Positions 9,020 to 16,694 of a stretch of DNA of 64,000 nucleotides are shown in pieces. Position 1 is the stretch's first letter; each line of letters starts with the position of its first letter. The stretch is taken from the NCBI GenBank assembly GCA_049663345.1, contig JBATDG010000127.1, positions 25,047 through 89,046 of the forward strand. The letters are read 5' to 3'. This DNA is from SZUA-365 sp049663345 (lineage in GTDB: Bacteria; Bacteroidota; Ignavibacteria; SZUA-365). The position numbers were made by a program, and so were the translations under genes. Under the pieces are notes generated by a model. The model was not told the origin of the DNA, did not search any database, and was given only the letters and a program-made list of their open reading frames with translations.

Positions 9020-9565
9020 TTACTTCGACGCAATATTGATCACAGCAACCGTCGAAGTGATCACAGAAGCGATCGCGACAACGACCTGTGCCAGACGCAA
9101 TATCGTATCACCTCGTGATTGATCACCATCAACAATAATCAAATCACCGGGATAGAGCAAAAGATCGGAGGTGACCGTCGGGGTTGAACGCAGATCAAAA
9201 TACTTTTCAACATTGACGATAAACACTTCCGCGATCTCGTTGGGTTGATCCGCTCCTCCTTTTCGTATAATCTTCACCCTGTCAAGATACACCTCGGCGC
9301 CGCGATCATTCGGTCCACCGCAATACGAGAGCAAATCAAGAAGGTTGGTCTCAACAGGTACACGATATCGCCCCGGATTGCGAACATACCCCCAAACACT
9401 GACCATCAGGTCGTACCCGCTACCACTGGAAAAGTTATAGAAGGAACCACCCTGCGTGGCGAGCGTTTGTGAATCGTTCTTCCCGTCTGTAAGGATTTGC
9501 GCCCGGAGACCGGGCGCAAATCCAACCAGAAAAACGATTGCGAATAACAGATTGCGTAGCTGCAA
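9020..9565 (-). CDS. Short SLBB-domain polysaccharide export protein
   Basis: A 181-residue protein with a signal peptide (cleavage near LRAQ), one SLBB domain (VSVWGYVRNPGRYRVPVETNLLDLLSYCGGP...), a conserved LLYPGDLIIVDG stretch, and a C-terminal hydrophobic helix (LAQVVVAIASVITSTVAVINIASK). Wza-type exporters normally have a Poly_export domain and several SLBB repeats in about 360 residues, so this is a reduced form. The TTG start immediately follows the TAA of the EF-G-like gene (TAATTG), and the SD (GGAAGAGG) lies inside that gene's 3' end. Downstream after 79 nt is the BY-kinase, its likely partner. No lipobox is evident. Confidence 0.8.
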   Translation of the reverse strand: MQLRNLLFAIVFLVGFAPGLRAQILTDGKNDSQTLATQGGSFYNFSSGSGYDLMVSVWGYVRNPGRYRVPVETNLLDLLSYCGGPNDRGAEVYLDRVKIIRKGGADQPNEIAEVFIVNVEKYFDLRSTPTVTSDLLLYPGDLIIVDGDQSRGDTILRLAQVVVAIASVITSTVAVINIASK

Positions 9566-11656
9566 TTAATCTTCCTCTTCCTTCGCTGCCTTGTATTCCT
9601 CAACGATACGCTGCTGCACATCGCCGGGTACTTCTTCATAGTTCGAAAACCAGCGGCGGAATATACCGCGCCCCTGAGTGATGGAACGAAGACGGGTAGC
9701 ATAATTGTAGAGTTCAGAGAGTGGGACTTTCGCACGGATGATCTGGAACGGACCTTTCGCGTCCATACCCTGAATTTTACCACGATGCGTGGAGATATCA
9801 CCCATCACGTCGCCCATGAACTCATCGGGAATCGTGACTTCAATTTCGTAAATCGGTTCGAGCAGCATCGGGTTTGCATCATTGACTGCTCGGCGGAAGG
9901 CCTGCTGCGCTGCGACTTTGAACGCCATTTCATTCGAGTCGACAGTGTGCTGGCTTCCGTCATACAGTGTGACCTTGAGATCGATCATCTTGCAGCCGGC
10001 GACCACGCCCCTCTTCATCTGCTCCTGAATGCCCTTGTCCACAGCCGGAACAAAACGGCCGCTGATAACGCCGCCTACGATGTTGTCGACGAACTCATAG
10101 CCCTCGCCTCGCGGCTGGGGATCGAGTTTGATATACACTTCTGCGTACTGGCCGGCGCCGCCGGTCTGCTTCTTGTGCTTGTAGGAAACATCGGCGTTCT
10201 TGCGGATCGTCTCGCGATAAGGAATGCGCGGGGAGAAAAGATCGACGCCGACACCGAAACGCTCTTTGAGGCGCTTGATCATGATGTTGATATGAATCTC
10301 GCCCTGTCCTTCGACGATGGTCTCGCCCGTTTCCTGGTCAACTCTGACCTGGAACGACGGATCTTCTTCGTGCAGTGTGTGAAGACCGGTACCGATCTTG
10401 TCTTCGTCTCCCTTGGCTTTCGACCTCACAGCACAAGACATTACCGGTTCAGGGAATTGGATTACGGGCATCGTTACATGATAGCCCTTCTGACACAGCG
10501 TGTTGTTGGTATGCGTGTCTTTCAGCTTCACGACTGCGCCGATGTCCCCCACTGATACTTTCATCATCTCAAACCGTTCTTTGCCGCGAAGAGCATACAT
10601 CTGATTAAGACGCTCACCCTTGCCGTTGTTCTGATTCACCATATCCGTTCCAGCGGAAATCGTGCCGTTGTATACGCGGAAGAGCGAGAGTTCACCCACA
10701 TGCGGTTCGGAAATCGTTTTGAAAATAAACGCACAGGCTTCGCCGGATTCCGACGGCACGATAGTTACTTCATCCGTGCTGTCAGTCTTGGTCGCAGGGA
10801 AAGTCTTTCCGCTTATGGGGTCAGGACAGTAGTTGATGATGAACTCCATCATCCGTCCGACGCCAATATTCTTTTCGGCAGCCATGCAGAACATGGGGAA
10901 AACCTTGCGATTCCGGATCGCGTATTTGAATCCTTCAGCCAGCTGCTCGTTGGTGAGAGTACCATTTTCGAAGAATGCGTCAAGCAGGGCTTCAGAGGAT
11001 TCCGCTACCTTTTCAAGCAAAGTCTCGTGCAGAACTTCCATCTGCTCTTTGAATTCAGCAGGGACTTCAGTCTCATCGTATTTTCCCGAACCATCGGTGC
11101 TGAATGTCATCAGCTTCATCCGGATGATGTCGATACAGGCGTTGAAGCCGGGGCCCTTGTTGATCGGGAACTGAGCGATAATGACATCACTGCCGAAACG
11201 CGCGCAGGCTTCTTCAAACACGCGATCAAAGTCAGCGTGCTCGTTATCCATTTTGTTGACCGCGATCACAACCGGAACTTTTGCTTCTTCGGCATATCTC
11301 CAGACGAGTTCACTTCCGACTTCAACGCCTTCCACTGATTTGAGTACCAGAAGAGAGGAGTCAACGACATGAAGGCTGGAAATCACGTCACCGAGAAAAT
11401 CCGAATAACCGGGCGTGTCGAGAATGTTGAGTTTGTGTCCGCGAAATTCGGTACACAACATGGTGCTGTTTAGGGAAATCTGTCGCTCGATCTCATCAGA
11501 ATGATAGTCCGATGTCGTCGTGCCGTCCACAATCGTTCCGATACGGGTTGTAGCTCCGGAAGTCATCAGCATGGCATCAGCCAGGATGGTCTTTCCGGAG
11601 CTTCCGTGGCCGATGATGGCGACATTTCTGATTTGATCGGGGGTAAATTCTTTCAA
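9566..11656 (-). CDS. Elongation factor G-like translational GTPase (EF-G paralogue)
   Basis: 696 residues with full EF-G architecture. G1 is GHGSSGKT, G3 is DTPGYSDF and G4 is NKMD; domains II to V follow, with the domain IV/V phrases EVTIPDEFMGDVMGD and HRGKIQGMDAKG. The switch I region reads SDYHSDEIERQISLNST, whereas canonical EF-G has a DxxxxExERGITI motif; the Arg-Gly-Ile-Thr core is replaced by Arg-Gln-Ile-Ser. This places it with the EF-G-like group often annotated fusA2, whose role is not settled, rather than the main translocase. Start is TTG with a perfect AGGAGG. It is immediately upstream of, and probably cotranscribed with, the polysaccharide export genes. Confidence 0.88.
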   Translation of the reverse strand: MKEFTPDQIRNVAIIGHGSSGKTILADAMLMTSGATTRIGTIVDGTTTSDYHSDEIERQISLNSTMLCTEFRGHKLNILDTPGYSDFLGDVISSLHVVDSSLLVLKSVEGVEVGSELVWRYAEEAKVPVVIAVNKMDNEHADFDRVFEEACARFGSDVIIAQFPINKGPGFNACIDIIRMKLMTFSTDGSGKYDETEVPAEFKEQMEVLHETLLEKVAESSEALLDAFFENGTLTNEQLAEGFKYAIRNRKVFPMFCMAAEKNIGVGRMMEFIINYCPDPISGKTFPATKTDSTDEVTIVPSESGEACAFIFKTISEPHVGELSLFRVYNGTISAGTDMVNQNNGKGERLNQMYALRGKERFEMMKVSVGDIGAVVKLKDTHTNNTLCQKGYHVTMPVIQFPEPVMSCAVRSKAKGDEDKIGTGLHTLHEEDPSFQVRVDQETGETIVEGQGEIHINIMIKRLKERFGVGVDLFSPRIPYRETIRKNADVSYKHKKQTGGAGQYAEVYIKLDPQPRGEGYEFVDNIVGGVISGRFVPAVDKGIQEQMKRGVVAGCKMIDLKVTLYDGSQHTVDSNEMAFKVAAQQAFRRAVNDANPMLLEPIYEIEVTIPDEFMGDVMGDISTHRGKIQGMDAKGPFQIIRAKVPLSELYNYATRLRSITQGRGIFRRWFSNYEEVPGDVQQRIVEEYKAAKEEED

Positions 11657-11804
11657 AAGGACCTCCTTGCACTATAGCGTATAAAAGAACGTCTTCTTAC
11701 TCCTCGAACAATCCCCTAATTTAGCCGTGCGTGGGGTAACTTCCAAACCGGTTCAGTATGTGCGATATTATGGCACGGAAGCATTTTGACAAAAGCCTTT
11801 CGCG

Positions 11805-11835
11805 TTGATTTTCCAACGCATTATCCCTATCTTTT
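11805..11835 (+). promoter_or_regulatory. Possible Bacteroidota-type promoter before cinA
   Basis: A TTG at 11805-11807 and TATCTTTT at 11828-11835 are 20 bases apart, resembling the Bacteroidota -33/-7 pattern (TTG, 19-21 nt, TAnnTTTG) and lying 20 nt before the cinA ATG. It is weak evidence, as such matches occur by chance. The remainder of the divergent gap (11657-11804) shows only the EF-G SD. Confidence 0.3.
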
Positions 11836-11854
11836 CAAGAATTTGGTAAAACGC

Positions 11855-13123
11855 ATGAATGCAGAAATCCTATCCATCGGTGACGAACTGCTCATCGGGC
11901 AGGTCACTAACACAAACGCCTCGTATCTCGGAGAACAACTGAGCCTTTTGGGAATAACGGTTCGCAGGGTCACTACCGTCGGCGACCGCATCGAGGAGAT
12001 TCTGGATGCGTTTAATCGGGCGTGGCAGGAGCAGGACGTTATCATCACAACGGGTGGACTCGGTCCGACGCACGACGACGTCACTCGCAATGCGGTCTGT
12101 CGATTTTTCGATACCGTACTTGTGGAAAACGCTGATGTACTCAGTGATGTTGAGCGATTCCTTGCCGAGCGCAAAAAGCCGATTTCTCCAACCAATCGTG
12201 ATCAGGCTATGGTTCCTGGCGGTGCCTCGATCATCCGAAATCAAAACGGTACGGCGCCGGGTTATCATTTTCATCGCGAAAACAAGCATTTTTTTGTGAC
12301 TCCGGGAGTTCCCTACGAAATGCACGGTATGACCGAACAGTACATTCTGCCGGAACTGCGTAAAATAGCAACCAACAATCGCGCTTCGCTGACAATCCTT
12401 ACCACGTCTATGCCTGAATCCACGCTGGCAGACTTGCTGCTAGGCATTGAGTCCCAACGTGAAGGTTGTTCGATCGCATACCTTCCATCCCCGCTCGGCG
12501 TTCGCGTCCGCATCACAGCTGTCGCTGAGGATCAGGGGACCGCTGCGCAGCAAGTCGAGGAGCTTCGTAAGGCTATCGCAGATCGTGCCGGAGAATATAT
12601 TTTCGGCAGCGGTAAAGATTCACTCGAACAAGTACTCGGCGCCATGCTTACGGAAAGAGGCCAAACACTTGCTGTTGCGGAATCCTGCACAGGCGGACTC
12701 ATCACAGATCGCATCACCAATGTTCCGGGAAGTTCAGATTGGTTCGAACACGGTGTGGTGTGCTACAGCAACCGTTCGAAAACAAAACTTCTGAGCGTCA
12801 ATCCAGCCGTGATCGACAGGCATGGCGCTGTCAGCAAACAGACTGCGGAGGCAATGGCAGCAGGTATACGGCGTACGGCGGATACGGACTTTGGACTCGC
12901 CACGACGGGTATTGCAGGACCTGATGGCGGCACCCCGAACAAACCTGTTGGCCTTGTCTGGATAGCTCTCAGCAGCGCCGAAGGCAGCTTCGCGTTTGAG
13001 TATTATTTCGGCAACGACCGCGTGCTCACAAAACAACGCGCCGCGCAGGCAGCGCTCGACATGCTGCGCCGCGCACTTCTCCGGCTCCCACTTCAACCAA
13101 GGACAGCGAGGCCCATCTTATGA
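11855..13123 (+). CDS. cinA: CinA-family protein (MoCF domain plus nicotinamide-nucleotide amidase)
   Basis: A 422-residue two-domain CinA. The N-terminal half is a COG1058/MoCF-like domain (MNAEILSIGDELLIGQVTNTN, TTGGLGPTHDDVTR) associated with ADP-ribose pyrophosphatase activity. The C-terminal half is the NMN deamidase (VAESCTGGLITDRITNVPGSSDWF, TTGIAGPDGG), which recycles pyridine nucleotides. The ATG at 11855 is chosen over an upstream TTG because MNAEILSIGDELL is the normal family start. The gene ends in TTATGA, where the pyrR ATG overlaps the stop, so the two are translationally coupled. Confidence 0.92.
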   Translation: MNAEILSIGDELLIGQVTNTNASYLGEQLSLLGITVRRVTTVGDRIEEILDAFNRAWQEQDVIITTGGLGPTHDDVTRNAVCRFFDTVLVENADVLSDVERFLAERKKPISPTNRDQAMVPGGASIIRNQNGTAPGYHFHRENKHFFVTPGVPYEMHGMTEQYILPELRKIATNNRASLTILTTSMPESTLADLLLGIESQREGCSIAYLPSPLGVRVRITAVAEDQGTAAQQVEELRKAIADRAGEYIFGSGKDSLEQVLGAMLTERGQTLAVAESCTGGLITDRITNVPGSSDWFEHGVVCYSNRSKTKLLSVNPAVIDRHGAVSKQTAEAMAAGIRRTADTDFGLATTGIAGPDGGTPNKPVGLVWIALSSAEGSFAFEYYFGNDRVLTKQRAAQAALDMLRRALLRLPLQPRTARPIL

Positions 13124-13662
13124 CTCTTCTTCAAACCATTCTCGACGAGAGCGGATTTGACCGCATGATCTCGCGCCTTGCACACGAAATACTTGAGCGT
13201 AACCAGGGTATGGAAAATCTGGTGGTTATCGGACTCCGCACGCGCGGTGAATTCGTGGCCCAACGTCTCGCTGCGAAACTGACACAGATCGAAGGCAGCA
13301 CGCCGCCCATCGGAGTGCTCGATGTGACCCTCTACCGCGACGATGTGCGCAATCATTTGCGCCAACCCGAAGTGCGGGCCACCGACATCACGTTCGACAT
13401 CACCGACAAACACGTCATCCTCGTCGACGACGTGCTGTTTACCGGACGAACCGTACGCTCTGCGCTTAATGCGCTGATCGACATCGGCCGTGCACGCACA
13501 GTGCAGCTTGTCGTGCTTGTCGACCGGGGCCATCGCGAGTTGCCCATCCGCGCGGATTTTATCGGAAAAAACGTCACCACTTCCCGGGGTCAGGAAGTGC
13601 GCGTGCGTCTGCGCGAAGTTGACGAAATGGACTCCATCGACCTCGTCTCCATCGAAGCGTAA
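13120..13662 (+). CDS. pyrR: PyrR: pyr operon regulator / uracil phosphoribosyltransferase
   Basis: A 180-residue type I phosphoribosyltransferase fold. The PRPP-binding loop is HVILVDDVLFTGRTVRSAL; family features also include RTRGEFVAQRLA near the N-terminus and DRGHRELPIRADFIGKNV near the C-terminus. In Gram-positives PyrR binds pyr mRNA in the presence of UMP and promotes attenuation, and it has uracil phosphoribosyltransferase activity. Here it lies between cinA and pyrB in an operon, fitting a pyrimidine-salvage or regulatory role. I found no convincing PyrR anti-antiterminator upstream, so RNA-binding control is not demonstrated. Confidence 0.92.
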   Translation: MTLLQTILDESGFDRMISRLAHEILERNQGMENLVVIGLRTRGEFVAQRLAAKLTQIEGSTPPIGVLDVTLYRDDVRNHLRQPEVRATDITFDITDKHVILVDDVLFTGRTVRSALNALIDIGRARTVQLVVLVDRGHRELPIRADFIGKNVTTSRGQEVRVRLREVDEMDSIDLVSIEA

Positions 13663-13688
13663 TCAACCTCCCAGGACATCGGAGCGTT

Positions 13689-14615
13689 ATGTCATCTCTA
13701 TCTATCACGCATCTCCTCGGTCTGCATGAAGTGCCCAAATCGGATATCGAGCTCATCCTCGATTCGAACGACACCTTCCTCGAGATTCTCGACAGGCCTA
13801 TTAAAAAAGTCCCGACTCTGCAGGGACAAACCGTGGTGAATCTGTTTTTCGAAAACAGCACTCGGACGCGAATTTCTTTCGAACTAGCCGAGCGCCGGCT
13901 TTCCGCCGACGTGGTGAATTTCAGCGCCAGCACCAGCAGCGTCTCGAAAGGTGAAACTCTGCTCGATACAGCGAAGAATATCGAGGCCATGAAAGTCGAC
14001 ATCGTCGTCATGCGTCACTCAGCAGCCGGCTCGGTCAAATTCCTCAGCGAACGCTGCACAAGCCGTTTTCTCAACGCCGGCGACGGTGCGCATGAACACC
14101 CGACGCAGGCCCTGCTCGACATGGTGACGATCCGTCAGAAGACCGGTTCGCTCGAAGGACTCAATGTCTGCATCATCGGCGACATAGCGCACTCGCGCGT
14201 TGCCAGATCGAATATCTACGGACTGCTGACGATGGGCGCCAACGTCGCCGTATGCGGACCGGCCAGTATGATTCCCTACGAATTGCAGCGGCTGGGCGTC
14301 CGCGTTTTCACTAACATCGACGAAGCCCTCAATTTCAGTGACGTGATCAACGTGCTCCGCATTCAGCTTGAACGCGATGCAGGCGCGGATTTCCCCTCCC
14401 TGCGCGAATATCACAATTCCTTCGGCATCACGCGCCGTCGTCTCGACGCCCTGGGTAAGGACATCATCGTCCTCCATCCGGGACCGATCAATCGCGGCGT
14501 GGAAATCGAGTCGGAAGTGGCCGACGGAGCCTATTCCGTCATCCTGCCGCAGGTCACGAATGGCGTGGCTATACGGATGGCAGTGCTGTACCTCATTGGA
14601 ACCAGAGCGGAGTAA
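13689..14615 (+). CDS. pyrB: Aspartate carbamoyltransferase catalytic subunit
   Basis: A 308-residue enzyme for the second step of de novo pyrimidine synthesis, joining carbamoyl phosphate and L-aspartate. The carbamoyl-phosphate site NLFFENSTRTRISFELAERRL and the HPTQALLDM signature are intact, as is HPGPINRGVEI near the C-terminus. The ATG is preceded by GGAGCG and lies 26 nt after pyrR; pyrC follows after only 4 nt. No regulatory pyrI gene is present next to it. Confidence 0.96.
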   Translation: MSSLSITHLLGLHEVPKSDIELILDSNDTFLEILDRPIKKVPTLQGQTVVNLFFENSTRTRISFELAERRLSADVVNFSASTSSVSKGETLLDTAKNIEAMKVDIVVMRHSAAGSVKFLSERCTSRFLNAGDGAHEHPTQALLDMVTIRQKTGSLEGLNVCIIGDIAHSRVARSNIYGLLTMGANVAVCGPASMIPYELQRLGVRVFTNIDEALNFSDVINVLRIQLERDAGADFPSLREYHNSFGITRRRLDALGKDIIVLHPGPINRGVEIESEVADGAYSVILPQVTNGVAIRMAVLYLIGTRAE

Positions 14616-14619
14616 TTTC

Positions 14620-15894
14620 ATGGCCTCATATATTTTCAAGAATGCCCATATCGTTGATCCCGTTTCGGGACTTGACACCCAAAAAGATATGCTTGTGGTC
14701 GACGGCGTGATCGAACGCATCGGCGAACAGCTTTCCGCTCCGGATACGGAATCCATCGACCTCACGGGAAAGACTATCACGCCGGGGTTCTGCGACATGC
14801 ATGTCCATTTTCGCGAGCCGGGACAGGAGCACAAGGAAGACATCGCAAGCGGAGCGGCCGCTGCAGCTGCGGGTGGTTTCACCGCAGTCGCCTGTATGCC
14901 TAATACCGACCCTCCCATCGACAGCGCCACGGTCGTCAGTTTTATCTTCAAGCAGGGGCAGGGGCTCGCGGTGGACGTCTACCCGATCGGCGCCATCACC
15001 AAAGGGCGGAAAGGAGAATCCATTTCTCCCATGATCGAACTGCGCGAAGCCGGCGTTGTCGGGTTTTCCGACGACGGGAGTCCGGTGAATAATACGAAGG
15101 TGCTGCGCACTGCGCTCGAGTATGCTTCCATGTTAGACCTCGCGATCATCCAGCACGCCGAAGATCCGCATCTATTCGCCGGCGGCGTAATGAACGAAAG
15201 CCTCGTATCGACCGAACTCGGACTGCCTACCATTCCTCGGCTCTCCGAGGACGCGGTTGTCGCCCGCGACCTGATGTTCACTGAGTACGTCAACGGCTGC
15301 TATCACCTCGCGCATATGAGCACCCTGGGAGCCGCGCAGGCCGTACGGATCGCAAAAGCCAAGGGTATCCGCGTGACCAGCGAAGTCGCACCGCATCATT
15401 TCACGCTCACCGACGAGGCAGTTCGCGGCTATGATTCAAACACGAAAATGAATCCGCCCCTGCGCACCGCCGATGACGTACAGGCAATGAAGGAAGCGCT
15501 GCGCGACGGAACCGCCGACGCCATCGCAACCGATCATGCGCCTCATGCCTTGTTCGAAAAGGAAGTCGAATTTTCCTACGCCCCGTTCGGCATCGTGGGA
15601 CTTGAAACCGCGGTTGGACTTTCCATCACGGAGCTGCTTCTGGAGAATTGGCTAACGCTCCCGCAACTGATCGAGAAGCTTTCGACGAACCCTCGCCGAA
15701 TCCTGCGGCTGCCGGAAATCCGAATCGAAGAAGGTGCGCAGGCAAATCTGACTTTCCTCGACCTCACCGCACAGTGGGTAGTAGACGCAAAAACATTCCG
15801 TTCGAAATCACAGAATACGCCGTTTCACGGACGCTCGCTGACCGGCCGTGCAATGGGTATATTCAACAACGGACAGCTCATTCTGCAGCACTGA
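14620..15894 (+). CDS. pyrC: Dihydroorotase (class I)
   Basis: A 424-residue amidohydrolase that cyclises N-carbamoyl-L-aspartate to dihydroorotate. The metal-binding DMHVHFREPG (HxH) opens the catalytic barrel. The conserved HHF (in APHHFTLTDE) and the catalytic aspartate in ATDHAPH follow. The ATG at 14620 gives MASYIFKNAHIVDPVSG, the usual start; a longer upstream frame would overlap pyrB by 250 bases and is not credible. It is the last gene of the cinA-pyrRBC run. Confidence 0.95.
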   Translation: MASYIFKNAHIVDPVSGLDTQKDMLVVDGVIERIGEQLSAPDTESIDLTGKTITPGFCDMHVHFREPGQEHKEDIASGAAAAAAGGFTAVACMPNTDPPIDSATVVSFIFKQGQGLAVDVYPIGAITKGRKGESISPMIELREAGVVGFSDDGSPVNNTKVLRTALEYASMLDLAIIQHAEDPHLFAGGVMNESLVSTELGLPTIPRLSEDAVVARDLMFTEYVNGCYHLAHMSTLGAAQAVRIAKAKGIRVTSEVAPHHFTLTDEAVRGYDSNTKMNPPLRTADDVQAMKEALRDGTADAIATDHAPHALFEKEVEFSYAPFGIVGLETAVGLSITELLLENWLTLPQLIEKLSTNPRRILRLPEIRIEEGAQANLTFLDLTAQWVVDAKTFRSKSQNTPFHGRSLTGRAMGIFNNGQLILQH

Positions 15895-16001
15895 GTTCAG
15901 CGGCATCCTTCTCGGGACGCGAGATTCCGGAACCATACCGCTGAAGTCGATGTACACATGGAATGTGCAATTTTCACAATTCACAACGAGAGGAGATCAC
16001 A

Positions 16002-16622
16002 ATGAAATATGGAATGCTGCTGCTTGTCCTCACCCTCTTTGTCGCCTGTTCATCGAAAAAGCAGGAACAGAACGCGGAGCAGACCGGCGCTGCCAGCGGT
16101 ACGATGGCGGGTGAAGTGATCGGAGCCGATTACGGATACATCGTTGAAAACGCGGGCATCGCTTCCGAAAACGACAAGGTTGCTTTCTCAATCAAGGGCA
16201 TCGTCAATCTCAAGGAAGCGACCTCACAGGTGCTGATCGTTCGCACGCAGAGCGCCGACGGCAGCGCAACGGAAATGCTCGCGCTTGAATTCCCATCCTT
16301 CGCCGAAGGCACTGCCCTTGAATTCGCGTCCGGAAATGATAAATCCGCGTTCTGGATTTTCGGTAGGACCGCTGATAAGGTGGACGTTATGAGCCGCACC
16401 GGCATGATCGAAGGCAGTCTGCGTCTTGTGAAAATCAAGCCTGCAGAGATCAGCATGGGCTTGAGCCGCGAGGTGAAGGATGGAACGGGTGAAATGGAAA
16501 TCGTTGTGACGGGCATCGAAAACGGCGGTCTCGACATTCCGGTGGAGAAGAAATACGCCGCCCGCTACAATCTTCCGATGATCACGCTCGACGAACTCGC
16601 GCGCATCAACCAGCCAATCTAA
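16002..16622 (+). CDS. Small hypothetical lipoprotein
   Basis: 206 residues starting at an ATG with GAGGAG nine bases upstream. The N-terminus MKYGMLLLVLTLFVACSSKKQ is a lipoprotein signal with the lipobox cysteine at residue 16. A short low-complexity linker (EQNAEQTGAASG) precedes a predicted beta-rich domain without recognisable motifs. It was probably anchored to the inner or outer membrane facing the periplasm. A strong terminator follows directly, so it may be transcribed alone or as the tail of the pyr genes, which end 107 nt before. Confidence 0.7.
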   Translation: MKYGMLLLVLTLFVACSSKKQEQNAEQTGAASGTMAGEVIGADYGYIVENAGIASENDKVAFSIKGIVNLKEATSQVLIVRTQSADGSATEMLALEFPSFAEGTALEFASGNDKSAFWIFGRTADKVDVMSRTGMIEGSLRLVKIKPAEISMGLSREVKDGTGEMEIVVTGIENGGLDIPVEKKYAARYNLPMITLDELARINQPI

Positions 16623-16644
16623 TTCCGCAAGTTTTGTATATTGT

Positions 16645-16676
16645 GGAGGGCAGGCCCGACGCCTGCCCTCTTTTTA
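16645..16676 (+). terminator. Rho-independent terminator
   Basis: GAGGGCAGGC-CCGAC-GCCTGCCCTC forms a 10-bp GC stem followed by TTTTT, 22 nt after the lipoprotein stop. It separates this unit from the glycosyltransferase-accA unit. Confidence 0.92.
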
Positions 16677-16694
16677 TATCATCCGGAAACATCC

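Noticed and set aside
11786..11814. TTGACA at 11786 as a sigma70 promoter of cinA
   Set aside because: No acceptable -10 lies 16-18 bases downstream.
11786..11854. Upstream TTG start for cinA
   Set aside because: The ATG at 11855 gives the family N-terminus MNAEILSIGDELL.
14368..14619. Upstream start for pyrC
   Set aside because: It would overlap pyrB by 250 bases in another frame; the ATG at 14620 gives the normal N-terminus.
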